Below are positions 1 to 10,959 of a stretch of DNA of 64,000 bases, one piece after another. The notes under the pieces are model-generated. The model saw only the letters and a program-made list of their open reading frames with translations. It ran no database searches and was not told the DNA's origin. Position 1 is the first letter of the stretch. Every line of letters begins with the position of its first letter. The stretch is taken from contig CM043701.1 in the NCBI GenBank assembly GCA_023935145.1, positions 70,262,317 to 70,326,316 of the forward strand, read 5' to 3'. The position numbers and the translations under genes were made by a program. This stretch comes from Bretschneidera sinensis (taxonomy: Eukaryota > Streptophyta > Magnoliopsida > Brassicales > Akaniaceae).

Positions 1-1300
1 ATACTAGAGTGAAGGAATGCTTCCGAAAGGACAAGATAGAGGGCTTAAAAGAGCAACAGCTGCTGCCCGCACTGGAAAGGATTTTCACTAAATTGCCAGA
101 ATTGCCCGTACAAATCAATCATCTTTGAAAATTAAACTGTATTGATACAAGAAGAACCAAGAGATGAGCCATTTATGCTTAGAAAGATCCAGAAGTCTAT
201 TTTCTACGGTTCATCAAAAATTTTTTTCTAGAGAAAGTTATGGCAGTTTAAGTAGACAAAGGTCAGGCTGTGCGGGCTGTGCGGGATTTCAGCGTGATTT
301 TGGGCTTAAACCTCACATCCCACATTGGTTGGAAAACACATTTCTATATCCCACATCCCACATCGGATTGGAAACATATTGCACTCGTGGTATTTCCCTA
401 TAAAATACCTACTCCACTCCAGCTTTGAGGCATCAATCGGAGCTCATTTGAAATCATCAGAGAGTGAATCCAGAAGGCCTTTAGGAGCAATCCAAAGGGC
501 CTTTAGGACGAATCCGAAGTATAATTTTGGAGGGAAAGCTGAGGAATTGCCGAAGCTTTCGCTACCAAGGAGGAGATGATCATTGAGAAGCCGGAGGCAA
601 CTCAAGGAAGCATGAACTCCATGGCCGGCTAGTCTCCAAGCAAGGCGAAGGGATGAATCCCTAGGTGTAGTTGTTTTTCCTTTATTTGATTTAGTTGTAG
701 TTTTGTATTATTTTTATTAAATATTGTTATATTTTATTCTTTAATTTAATTAGTAGATTTTTATTAGTCCGGTGATTGCATGCTTCTTTTCCATATAAGT
801 CTAGTCATGCTCTTCTTATGTGTATTTGTTTGCGTGTGATTGAGTCCGGTAGATCTCTTTTATAGATTTGTCCATTGCTGCGGTATTGTCATTTAGATAT
901 ATCGTCGTCTTTTGATAATTTATAAATTAGGTCATGTGTGCTTGAAAGTAAAGAATAATTCATATCAATTACATTAGGGTTTATACATGCGCTTTAATTG
1001 AATATTTGTCGATTGCCTGTTTGGGATGTGAAACTTGCAATCGAGATAAAAACAACTGAATCAAGTTAGGATTAGGGCAACGAACCTAGGGAGGATTTTC
1101 GGAACCTTGTTGTTTCTTTATTATACTATCCATCAATTATTTTCATAATTTCCATACAATCAACAAATCAGATTTTGTCACTTTAACTTTTATCGTTTGT
1201 GTTGAGATTCATACCTTCTTTTGTAATTAACTTGTTTCCCTGTGGAATCGATACCCTAAAACTGTACTACAACTACCGCGTTATGTTTTGGGCGTAAGCA
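1..1300 (+). repeat. LTR of an Athila-like gypsy element (element A), left end outside window
   Basis: The right half (about 590-1300) aligns base by base, with scattered differences, to the reverse complement of the LTR of element G at 54158-56752. Shared stretches include the CCAAGCAAGGCGAA block near 637 and the TTTGGGATGTGAA block near 1020. The LTR ends in GGGCGTAAGCA at 1300, matching the GCGTTGTCA end of G. No primer binding site follows, so this is a 3' LTR or a solo LTR. The left half differs strongly from G although it has the same general layout. The family assignment is inferred from G, which carries an Athila-type extra gene. Confidence 0.75.
399..407 (+). promoter_or_regulatory. 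Putative TATA box of LTR A
   Basis: TATAAAATA lies in a position fitting the U3/R border, upstream of the conserved right half of the LTR. It is preceded by short direct repeats of CACATCCCACAT (about 314-362). Promoter function is inferred from the motif and its place only. Confidence 0.45.
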
Positions 1301-1379
1301 GAATTCCTAAGGCAGAGAATTGATATGAAATCTCTATGATAAAAGAAGAAATTTGTGACGTATATAGTATAAAATCATA

Positions 1380-1561
1380 AAAGGATTAATACTATTATGA
1401 TTTTTTGCCAAAGTAGTTTCAATAAAGTTTTAATTTTCCATATAAAGGTGCTACTCCCTGGTGATGACTGAAAGGATTAATATTGTTATGATTTCTTGCC
1501 AAAGTAGTTTGAGTAAATTTGTAATTTTCCATATAGAGGTGCCACTCCCAGGTGATGATTG
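1380..1561 (+). repeat. Tandem duplication, period 91 bp, two copies
   Basis: The block beginning AAAGGATTAATA at 1380 recurs at 1471. Both copies run through GCCAAAGTAGTTT and end near GGTGATGA(C/T)TG. The copies differ at roughly one base in eight, so the duplication is not recent. No coding content is seen. Confidence 0.85.
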
Positions 1562-1672
1562 ATGGTGATCAAATCTTATTACATGTCTAACTGAATGAAT
1601 TTGTGGCTACTATCTATTAAGGCAAGATCTTTAAATTCCTCAAGGATGACTATGGTGTTGTTATTGTTAAAT

Positions 1673-1860
1673 GGTACAAATTACTATCAAATTATACCAT
1701 ATGGCAGTTTATAAAAAAATAATTGATGTTTCATTTGATAATGTTTTAGTTAAAAAAAATTCTTTGAGATACCTCAAAATTAGAATAATTGAGATATCAT
1801 TTGACAATAATTTAGTAAAACTATCATTTTGATAAAATGTATCATTTGATAGTAATTAAC
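1673..1860. mobile_element. MITE-like AT-rich inverted repeat
   Basis: The left arm reads AATTACTATCAAATTATA (about 1679-1696). The reverse complement of the right arm (about 1840-1860) reads AATTACTATCAAATGATA, one difference in 18. The roughly 190-bp size, AT-richness and lack of coding sequence fit a miniature inverted-repeat element. No clear target duplication was found and the superfamily is not assigned. Confidence 0.4.
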
Positions 1861-3245
1861 AATTCGTTTTTTTTTTTTCCTACTGTGTAAGTCTGTCTTG
1901 TTTTTAGGGTTTACAGTGCTTGTGAATTTGTAGATGATGAGTTTTGTAATAATTGCATTTGATTACTAGCAATAAAATTTTCTTTGTGCTTTGCTTTTAA
2001 AAAATAATAGTAATTTGATATCATCAACTAATGCAACAGCATCATAGTTGGATACACATACTAAAACTATGGGATTTTTTTCGTTTTTTTTTTCGTTTGA
2101 ATATGTATTAGATTGCATATATAATCACCAATTAAGAAAATTATCCTTGTTGATTTTGAAGGATTTCAAATTAAACATCCTTAATCCCATTGAATTAATA
2201 TAGAAAAGTTGAAACACCTAATATCAAATAGATAGAAAGAACATGTATCTTACTTAGGATCAATGATTGATAACGAAATATAATATTTGATCAAGCTTAA
2301 GAATCGATGGTATTCCTCGCTTTTGGAATTTTCAATGGTGACGCACGACCAGATCCTGGCAGCAAGTGTTGTTTTCCTTATCGTAATTGTTGTACGTCTG
2401 ATGAAGGGCTCCCAAAACCCTAATCATAAGAAGATATGTTTATTGGTTTGGACATTTCCTTTCCATACTCGACAGTATATGTACTTTTATTTATGTAATT
2501 TTTTTCTTAATGTAACTTATTGATAAGTGGAGGCTCCTAAATTTGTTTGCATATGATATTATGATTATCACTCTCTCACTCATATAGAGACATGGCTGCA
2601 ACTATGGTGCTATTACGTTAGGTGATGTTATCAAATTTCAATCAAATCATATTTAAATTACTATAAAATAGTATTCATTAATTTACTGTCAAATAGTGCA
2701 TTTTACCAAAATAGTACCATTTTATCAAGTTATTGTTAAATAATATCCTAAATTAATATCAAATGGTACCATAAGCCACGTGTCATTGATTTTATCAACT
2801 TCATCATAGATTCACCCGAGAGACACATGTCACTAATTGGATGACTTCCTAGCTTATTTCTTTTGCTTTTTTGGTGATAGATGATTAAATAGCTTTATAA
2901 CCAAGGTTCTTGTGCTAAGAAACAAATAAATGGATCGATTACGAAGTATGCACTAGAATGTGTTTAACAATTAACCATATATAGATCTCCAAAGTTTTTT
3001 AGTTATTAAGAAGATTAAGTGATTAACTAACAAAATATATATTAATTGCTAACATCCTCTCTCACATACTAGCTTAACATGACAATGTACATTTTTTATT
3101 AAGTAAAATTCCCAATTTTATTCTTCTTTAATTGTTGGTGTAATAAGAATTTCTAACTTATTTTCTTTTTATTTGACAAAGTACTATCTTATCTTGAATA
3201 GAAATTGAGCACTTTCACGGACTCAAACCTTTAAAAATATATAAA

Positions 3246-3382
3246 TGTCAACTAGCTTAGTTGGTAGAGTTGCTTGTCATTGCACAACTAAATCAATGAA
3301 TCAAACCCCACTCTCACTAGGGATAAAGGGTTGGAGGTGGCTACATCTCGTTGTGTAGCCCAAATTTTTCTAATAAAAAAAA
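3246..3382 (+). mobile_element. Probable tRNA-derived SINE
   Basis: TAGCTTAGTTGG at 3253-3264 fits the RNA polymerase III box A consensus. GAATCAAACCC at 3298-3308 is a passable box B at about 45 bp, the spacing found in tRNAs. The sequence between does not fold as a normal tRNA. It runs on through a tRNA-unrelated body (GGGTTGGAGGTGGCTACATC) into a short A-rich tail at 3374-3382. This is the layout of plant SINEs. Imperfect flanking repeats (AAACCTTTAAAAA and AAACCCTCTAAAAAA) may be the target duplication. Confidence 0.55.
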
Positions 3383-3717
3383 CCCTCTAAAAAAACTAAA
3401 TTAAAAGTAAATAGTTTTATTTCTCGATGATCTAACGGCATCTGCCCCAAGGTTGTAAATTTCTTGCCGAATAGCGTTTCGATTTACCTATTTAGATGAA
3501 ACATTTTGGTTTCAATCCATTTCGATGCATTGTTTCGAGTTTGACAGTATTTTCAAATACATGTCAAATTACATACATTTCAAAAAGTATATAATTAGGG
3601 ATAAAAATCATAATAAAACTTTCATCATTCATATATCAAATGATAAAAATAATGTATCACCCATATCGAAATAATCCTATTGTGTATCACCAACAACTTC
3701 ATAACCAAAATTGAGAT

Positions 3718-4390
3718 CATTCTGTTATGTTCTCTTCTTTCAAGCACTCAAGCACGTTCTCTACTTTGAAATCTAATCATTGAAATTAGTGAGCTTCCAT
3801 GCTCGTGATTTTTGGAGCCTCTTTTTCTTCATCCTATAAATTGAGACGATGATCACCATTAAAGCAGTGACTAACATGATGATTGTGATTATTAGCTTTA
3901 AAGAAGTAAACAACGTCGTGTGGTCCTGACCTGAGTCTTGATCACTGTTCATCGAACACAAGCAAGTGATTTGGCAAGGTGAACAGAGGTTTGGGTTTCT
4001 AATGAAAGAGTTATCATTAAAAACCAGAAACTGACCTTTTGTTAGAATTTTTCCAGAGAAATCATTATCGGAGAGAACGAGAGTCGTTAAGTTTCTCATG
4101 TAATGAATTTCACTAGGGATTTGACCATTGAGCTGGTTTCTAGATAAATTGAGAATGCTCAAATTGATTAATTTAGAAATTTCTTTTGGAAATTCACCAC
4201 TAAGACTATTCTAGCTTAAATTGAAAAATGTCACAAAAGTACAACTAAGGATTTAAGAAGGAATTTCACTACTAATGTTATTGGTACTAACATTGATCTT
4301 TGATAGTTGCTTCAAATTATAGATTTCCTTTAGGATTTGGTCATAAAATTGATTTATCTCGAGTGAAAGAGTTTGTAAATTAGACAATTA
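3718..4390 (-). pseudogene. Fragment of a CLAVATA1-type LRR receptor-like kinase
   Basis: Read on the minus strand, the segment gives the last extracellular leucine-rich repeats (LNLSRNQLNGQIPSEI, LVLSDNDFSG). The juxtamembrane signature follows (GQFLVFNDNSFIRNPNLC), then one hydrophobic transmembrane helix (about residues 88-110 of the open segment) and the cytosolic RAWKLTNF motif. These features in this order are typical of the CLV1/BAM group. Just after RAWKLTNFND a frameshift occurs, and the next frame resumes with LDFKVENVLECLKEENI (3718-3776), as in CLV1 relatives. The kinase domain is then lost. Upstream repeats (about 4163-4390) contain stops. It is a truncated, broken copy surrounded by transposons. 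Confidence 0.85.
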
Positions 4391-4400
4391 CTAAGAGTTG

Positions 4401-4960
4401 AAGGAGAAGAATTTATGAAATTCCTAAACTACCCTATTAAACACAGAATATTACAAATGTACCATAGATTGGGTTGTTTAAGTTAAAACAGGCATTTCGA
4501 TCAAAACAACCAAAAAATTCCAAAACAAAGCATAGGTGTGTTTTATTTCATTTTACCTATAAAATCGAAACATTTTGACCAAAACGAAACGAAATTAACT
4601 ATTATGATCCATACTACATATATAGAGCTCCAAACCTACATAAAAAAAAAGAAGGAAAACTAACTAATTAAATGAAATAGAGAAAAATATTCCTAATTAG
4701 ACCATGACTATTAATAGATAAGGATTAACATTTGACTCATAATTAAAGCAAATAAAATAGGATCATACCATTCTCCCTTATTTAATCAACCTTGTCCCAT
4801 GTAGCATTTTCTAGAGAAGTGTGGACCATTGAACTAGTTCCTTAATTAGTCCGTCTTATTATTTTCTTAACCATCTTCTAAGTCTAAAATAGTCATAGGC
4901 TAAATACTAAGTTCACTATCATCTAAAACATCTAGTAATAAAGTAGATACAATTACCTTA
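4401..4960. other. AT-rich spacer
   Basis: Nothing coding is recognised. A motif resembling TTTCGAT..AAACATTTTG occurs here (about 4480-4600) and at 3470-3545 on the other side of the LRR pseudogene. This suggests a pair of related, degenerate flanking repeats, but the match is too poor to delimit. Confidence 0.35.
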
Positions 4961-5039
4961 GAACCGACTCTTTTTTTTTTTAATTAAGAGACATGAATCA
5001 AGGATGAATCTTTGACTCAATTAGGAAAATAAAGTTTAT

Positions 5040-5880
5040 AGGTTGTAGTCCAACTTTCTCCAAAACTTTGTAAGGCCCATATAAGCGAAGGGATAACTTA
5101 ATATTGCTACACATGACCACTAAGGTCTAGCGATAAAGTTGCAGGCTTAAGTAAATAAAATCACTAACTATCCCTTAGTTCTATGCTTATTTTATTGTTG
5201 TTTCATTCAGCCTTTCAAAGCTTGTAAGTTCTCTTTTAAAAGGTCGAGGAATCTATTCCTATCCCTCAACTCCGCATCAACCTGATGGACATTGCTAGAA
5301 CCTAGAACATATATAAGATAATAATGTAGGTGGAATTTTTCCATACACGACCTCATATGGACTCATCATAGTAGAGCTATGATAAGTAGTATTGTACCAT
5401 CACCATTTAGCCCATGGAAACCATGCATTTAGACCAACACTTGGGTTATTGAGTTGTGAAACAGCCCAAATAAGTTTCTAAGCATCGATTCACTATCTTT
5501 GTTTGCCTATTTGTCTGAGGATGATAAGATGAACTTATACACAATTTAGTTCCTTGCAAACAAAATAGCTCATTCTAAAAGCTAGCTACATATAAATACC
5601 TTATCTATGTCGTTACCAATTGAATTGGTCATGCTAAGTAATTTAAAAACAAATTCAATAAATAGTTGGCCATTCAAAGTGCAAAAAAAAGGATGAGTAA
5701 CCAGAACAAAATGGACATACTTGGAAAGTTGATCCACCATCACCATGATAGAGTGTTTTTCTTAAGAGGGTGGAAACTGTTCAATAAAATCCATAGATAT
5801 ATCCGATATGCTTTCTCTGGACTAGTAAAATGTTGTAAAAGGCCAAGAAAGGCTACAAATTAAATTTTATTTTATTTAAA
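5040..5880 (-). pseudogene. Integrase remnant of the decayed chromovirus
   Basis: Minus-strand reading in mixed frames gives the core start as GYIYGFY.TV..L for the expected VDISMDFI-GLPPS, then VVVD-like and SKY-like blocks. [19 protein letters not shown] follows for the conserved HPQTDGQTE(V)VNRCLE motif, then YLS-LYYDESI and PPTLL. The C-terminal stretch is YGPYKVLEKVG (about 5040-5080). Several stops and frame changes interrupt it. The HPQT-G-TE glycine and glutamate are altered in the remnant. Confidence 0.75.
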
Positions 5881-5999
5881 AGCACTGCATGCAGGCCATG
5901 CTACTTGATATCCTTTTTTCATTTCCTTCTAACAAAAATTTTAAGAGACCCTTCTGTAAGTTTTTCCAAAGCTAGAATGACTACCTTCAAGGGAATCAT

Positions 6000-7160
6000 G
6001 CCACTCCATCTTATAGATAAACTATTATTCAAATAAATCCGGTCTATGGATAATTTCAATCTTATCTATGGGAATGTTATTCCTATCATAATACTAAGTG
6101 GTCAATCACTCTCCTAATCAGACACTACTCTGAAACATTGTATAAGGGGGCTCAAAGGTACATTCAATTCTCACTCACATCTCCTAGCTTTATAAAACTC
6201 TCCCTATTCTCAAAAATTTCTATTCTAACTTAGGCGTTGAAGAGTTCCCATGGAGGCACACCTCCTTCGGTCCTCCGGTGACTTTTAGATTTTCTTCTTA
6301 TTTCATGTGTTCAGGTTTCGCTCCCCAACTGTTTGAACTTCTAGCAGATTTTTGGTATCAACAGATCACCTCATTTGTCCGAGTACTTCACCAATCTCAA
6401 TGCATGAAACATCATGCTCAATCTTGAATGGCTTATAAAAATCAAGTAAGGTCAAAACTAGTGTAGAAGCTATAGTCTTCTTCAGAAGATAAAAGACAAC
6501 CTCAGCTTCATAGCTCCGATGGAATGAATCCTTCCATAATAAGGCAGTCAACTGTACATTAATTTTTCTATCATTTTTGAAACTTTTCTTGTAATATAGA
6601 CTTATAATCCCAAGATCCCACTCAAAGTAGTTAGAGTTTTAGGGACATGCCAATCTAATATGCTAGATGTGGTGATTTGATGCTACTCTATCTTGTGAAA
6701 TAATGTACCCCAAATATTCAAATTACATCTGTTCAAAGAAACAATTCAATTGTTTGATAAACAACTTATATTGATGCATAATCTTAAATACTACCTCAAT
6801 GTGAGATAAATAACGTCTCAAGTATAGTCTAAAGACAGTATTCATTAGACTCTGAAAGGTTTATGGAGTATTAGTTAAGCCAAAAGGCATAACATGGAAC
6901 TCTTAATTCCCTTCATGTATACGAAATGCAGTCTCTGGAATATCACCATCATGAACTCAAACTTTATAATAAATGGAGCAAAAATCTAATTTTTTAAAAC
7001 AAGCAGCACCATGTAGCTCATCAAGCAATTCATCAATGGTGGTGATAAAAATTTATCCTTGATAGTTATGCTGCTGAGCGCCCGATAGTCAACATACGCC
7101 AAAAGGTATCTCTTTTTTGTACTAAAAGCACTAGTGATAAATAAGGGTTGTTAGTAGGAT
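6000..7160 (-). pseudogene. Reverse transcriptase and RNase H remnant
   Basis: Minus-strand pieces include [11 protein letters not shown] (about 6900-6865), the block around IEVVFKIMHQ (about 6800) and the connection to RNase H (LLKKTIASTLVLTLLDF, IEHDVSCIEIGEVLGQM at 6366-6551). Here D-S-I-I-GAVL of typical elements reads DVSCIEIGEVL. Stops and frameshifts are frequent, and the catalytic FIDD box is not readable. Confidence 0.7.
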
Positions 7161-7559
7161 GGATAACTCTGATCTTTAGCATCTTTCAAGAATTTCTTTC
7201 AATTTTCATCTCCTAAATATGAGGGTCATATGGTCAAGATTTTGGAGAACGACTATTTGGCATCAAAGGAATATGATGATCGTGAAATCATTTAGGAGGA
7301 AGCCCTATAGGATAAGTAAAAGCATCTTCATAATTTTCTAGTGTTTGCTAGAGATCAAATGGAAACTCCACACTATGCTCAGTCCCTTCCACATAATAGA
7401 ATGCCATAAACATGACAATATCTTTTTTAAAGACCATTTTCTCTATAGTATGATTGCTAACGATTACGATACCCGGAACAGTCTTCCTCTGTAGAGAATA
7501 TGTGTTTTCTTTGAATTTGGACTACATAAAAAGCTTAGAGAAATACCATAAAACATGGC

Positions 7560-8390
7560 CTAAGATGCAAAGCCAATAACGCCACATTGCACTCTACAGA
7601 CACCTCATTTTGCACTCATTAATCAATAAAGATCACATTTTTCTTGAAAACCTATAAACACACAAATAACCAGATAATTGAGGATCAAGTGATTGATTGC
7701 GGTGGTTTATTTTGGTGTTAATGGTTGAGAATGTTTGGTAAACAACCCTAAAAGTATAAAGTAAAGACATAAATAATGTTTGCACCAAATTTGAGGATTA
7801 AAACCATAAATCATGGCAATCTAGTGAGGGTAGGTATGAGTATCATTCCAGGCTAGTATTCCTTTAACACAAACTTCTAGGGAAGATTTGATGACAAAAA
7901 TAATTGGAAGGCCATAATTTTTAAAAAAAACAAAAGCAAACACAAGGTAAGGATTCTATTCTAGAGTGTTGCCTATCCACGGGGGAGCCAATTTGGAGTG
8001 GTGTGTCCCTCCAAGCGATGGTCTACAGTGGTGTAGACACCTAATTTTGTTCCAAAATTTTGAACGGACCACGTGTGGATTCGTATGATGAATTTTTTAT
8101 CCTAATGCGCTCAGACTAGGTAAATTTGAAGGTTTGAATTTAGTTTCGAAACAGAATCAATTGCAATCCATTTTTATTCAATCCACTACATCCACCTTAA
8201 GTTGAAATCAATTAGACTATATTTGATTTCACTAAATTCAAGCCTAAAGCCTTCAATTCATTTTTGGCCTAAACCAAAATCCACCCAAGAACATTGATTT
8301 TTTCTAACCTAAAACACTTTTGGCCCAAAATCTAAGCCTAAGAAAACCATCCTATTTTGTGAATGAATTTCCAATTTCACCCGTCACATA
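7560..8390. other. Non-coding stretch, possible LTR start
   Basis: No gene is seen. TGTAGACACCTAATTTTG at 8033 resembles the first bases of many gypsy LTRs, but no matching end or second copy was found. I do not call an LTR. Confidence 0.3.
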
Positions 8391-8399
8391 ACACCTTTT

Positions 8400-8850
8400 G
8401 ATTGGTTCCAATTTTAATGAAAAGCTCTCTCTTTTGTACCAAAATTTGCTTCCTTTCTCTCCTCTCATGGTCGGCTATGTGTGTAGAAAGAAGAAATTTT
8501 CTTCTTCCCCTTTTGCTTTAATAAATGGACATTTCCCTTCTAAGCTCTCACTATTTCCCATGTGTCATAAGTCCCATTTTCTGCATAAAAATTTACACTT
8601 TTCCTCTCCTTCATGGTTGGACATGTGTGTAGAGAAAAAATAAATTTCCTTCTTCCCTTTCTGCCTTGTTAATTGGACATTTTCCTTCTAATCTCTCACT
8701 CTTTCCCATGTGTCAAAGTCCCATTTTCTACATAAAAAACCTACACTTTTCCTCTCCCTCATGGCTGACCATTTGTGTGAAAAAAGAAGTTTTATTATCC
8801 CCTTTTACCTTGTTAAATAGACATTTCCTTTATAAGCTCAATGTCGAACA
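8400..8850 (+). repeat. Tandem repeat of about 147 bp, three copies
   Basis: The block CTCTCC(T/C)TCATGG(T/C) recurs at 8467, 8613 and 8761, periods 146 and 148 bp. Each copy carries ATGTGTG-AGA, TTCTTCCC-TTT, GGACATTT-CCTTCTAA-CTCTCACT, CCCATGTGTCA and CATAAAAA--TACACTTTTC. A partial copy precedes the first. The units differ by about 10-15 per cent. Two overlapping short open frames are a by-product. A (GA)n tract follows at about 8926-8944. Confidence 0.85.
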
Positions 8851-9984
8851 CTATGCGAATAGGAAGACTAGGGCTGGCCAAAAATTCCCTGAGTATTAGA
8901 TCTGAAAATTTGACTTTTTGAAATAGAGAGGGAGAGAGAGAGAGACTAAAATAATTTCAGCAATTAAGCATTCGGGTTTCTAACAAATAGAACCTTTACT
9001 CATAATTGACATCTAATAATATGTCATGACTACCTGCACAATGTGAACTAATTTGAACATTTCTATTGTCATATATCATATAATTTAATCCTTCTATCAT
9101 GCAATATCCCTTATTAAACCTAAAGCATGGATTTACTGTCAAGTTTTAATTATTTAATCATATGTATCTAGATCTCGAGGACATAACTTAAATGTTCAAA
9201 TTAGAAACTTCTTTCTAATTTTCACCTTCTAATTTTCTCCCAATCTTAGCCATGGAATTTCAAAGCTATGACTTAATCAGATCACATAAGACATTCTCTT
9301 TCCTTTATTTAGAGTGATGAATCCTCTATTTTACACTCACATACCTCCATGCATAAGTGGTCTCAACCAATTTCAACCGTTTTGTGACCCATGATTAGAA
9401 TCACATTTAGGTACCGTCAAAGCATGATAATCCATACACGATATATCTATGATACCTCAAGTCAAAGGATCACTTGTACAACTGCAACGTAAGAATTTCA
9501 ATTGATAGCCAGTAAAATTTCCATTAGGAATCTCTTAGCCGAGTCAATTCAATGTACTTGTTCTCTAACAAACACCTACATAACTTACTTTAGTGTCTCA
9601 CACACTACTGACCGTGAGATCAATCACCTTCAACTCCTTGAGGAAACATAGTATGCACTAATCTATTCATGTTCACTAATTCCCTCCTTAAAGAAACATA
9701 GTATGCTATCTATCTGGATTCATTAATTCCCTTTTTAGTGATCCTATGATTGGGAACAATTAGGAATAAAGCTTAAGAAAATACATCTCACTAACATGAT
9801 CTCATCATGGTGCTTATTTCTATTGCTCTTATTCTATGGGCTTTATCATCTAATGCACACATAACAATTTGTAATGAGCATGATAAATAAGATAAATGCA
9901 TTTAATAATTATTTATTGTCAATAAAATAATAAGATTAATTACAAGTAATTTGTCTATAATATCAAATGTTATTAGCTTATTAG
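8851..9984. other. Unclassified non-coding repeat sequence
   Basis: No coding sequence. The wording (GTGTCTCACACACTACTGACCGTGAGATC near 9592, GTACTTGTTCTCTAACAAACACC near 9556) has the look of non-coding retroelement sequence, but I cannot assign it. A 50-bp imperfect tandem repeat lies at about 9635-9740: GAAACATAGTATGC at 9643 and 9693, each followed by a TTCACTAATTCCC-like block. Confidence 0.4.
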
Positions 9985-10308
9985 GCATACTACTATCATG
10001 ATATTACCATGATAATCACGACCACCGCACCTAACCCACATCTATTTTGGGACTTAATTTTAGTAACAGTATCATTAACTTTCCACACTCATTGGTTAGG
10101 TGGCCTCCAACAATAGAAAAACTCATTAGGTAGCACCGATAATTTTCTTTTGTTCAAATCATTCTTTGTCTTTTGCAAGTATGAAGTAACTGCTTCAACC
10201 GTAAGACAAGGGCTTTTGCAACTACCCCTATGTAGTCAATCATTCCTTTTATTCCAAATATGCCACACTAAGATAGCGAATGAGCTTCTATTATCATCAT
10301 CCAAGTAC
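9985..10308 (-). pseudogene. LINE RNase H domain fragment
   Basis: The minus strand near 10110 reads CWRPPNQ.VWKVNDTVTK and then SQNRCGLGAVV. These match the start of the RNase H domain that ends plant L1 elements (WxPP...KVN.DGA...GIG.VIRD). The DG of the first catalytic block is lost (NDT). The domain dissolves into AT-rich sequence beyond about 9985. Confidence 0.6.
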
Positions 10309-10904
10309 TAAAATACATGCTTTAACAAATCAATGCATAACACAACCACATAACCAAGGACCAATTCTGTAAAAGGACTCACAATCCATATAGCATGAGC
10401 CTTATTACATTCACACACAAAATGTAACGTTGCTTCAAAGCCATCATCACACAAAGGGAAATCCACTTTGGAAATGATTTTTCTCGTAGCCAATTGAACT
10501 CTAGTTGGTAAAGCCTTTCTACAAGCACGCCATAACATAAGTTTCACTTTATGAGGATCCCAAATATGCCAAACCATTTTTCAGAAACCATCATGACCAC
10601 AAGAACAAGAACCTAAAGATCGCTTTGCCAACACCCATTCCTTCATTTTCTCCCTTATCAGATGATAAACAGATCGTACCAAAACTAAGCCATTCGTTGT
10701 AGGCCCCCAGACCAAGATATCATCACAATGGCTAATATGTAGATTTAAATTATAATCAACATCCTCCTGAAAGAATATTTCCTGAACCAAGTCAACCTTC
10801 AAGGACCGAGAATCATCATCAATAAGATCTTTCATTAGAGCATCAAGAGAAAGAATCGAGGGAGGTGAAAATTTTTTTTCATGCCTGATCTCAAAATCTA
10901 TCAA
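10308..10904 (-). pseudogene. LINE C-terminal zinc-binding RVT region
   Basis: The segment at 10577-10308 reads VWHIWDPHKVKLMLWRACR, then ALPTRVQLATRKI, C-x2-C-like residues and LHFVCECNKAHAIW. This is the usual zf-RVT pattern (KLFLWRA...LPT...L..R.I...C..C......H....C..A..IW). The preceding segment (10904-10581) holds the DEIVWGPT-like run, here DDILVWGPTTNG. A stop and frameshift separate the two. Confidence 0.75.
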
Positions 10905-10959
10905 TCCTTCTAAATTCTAATAGACTTCCCATTCCTAACCCTTCATCTCAAACACATTT

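Larger units (their letters stand above)
1301..3240. other. AT-rich non-coding stretch
   Basis: No coding sequence is recognised. It contains the 91-bp tandem duplication and the MITE-like repeat listed separately. A further AT-rich segment at about 2645-2770 resembles the MITE-like repeat (AAATTACTAT and AATATCAAATGGTACC motifs). A short open frame at 2333-2523 has a hydrophobic run but matches nothing I know. Confidence 0.5.
4960..7560 (-). mobile_element. Decayed Ty3/gypsy chromovirus, pol remnants only
   Basis: On the minus strand, pol domains follow in normal order but in fragments: reverse transcriptase (about 7160-6560), RNase H (about 6560-6000), integrase (about 5880-5240) and the integrase C-terminal part (about 5180-5040). 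The longest continuous reading is 61 codons. No LTRs, gag or primer site could be placed. It is among the oldest elements in the window. Placement among chromoviruses rests on the integrase wording and is moderate. Confidence 0.75.

Noticed and set aside
2287..2523. Small membrane-protein gene
   Set aside because: A short hydrophobic run in AT-rich DNA, with no recognisable family and no supporting context.
3246..3320. A functional tRNA gene
   Set aside because: Box A and box B are present, but no acceptor or anticodon stem of normal form can be drawn, and the sequence continues into a SINE-like body.
8033..10080. A single 2-kb LTR beginning TGTAGACACC
   Set aside because: No matching end, duplication or second copy was found, and part of the interval reads as LINE RNase H.
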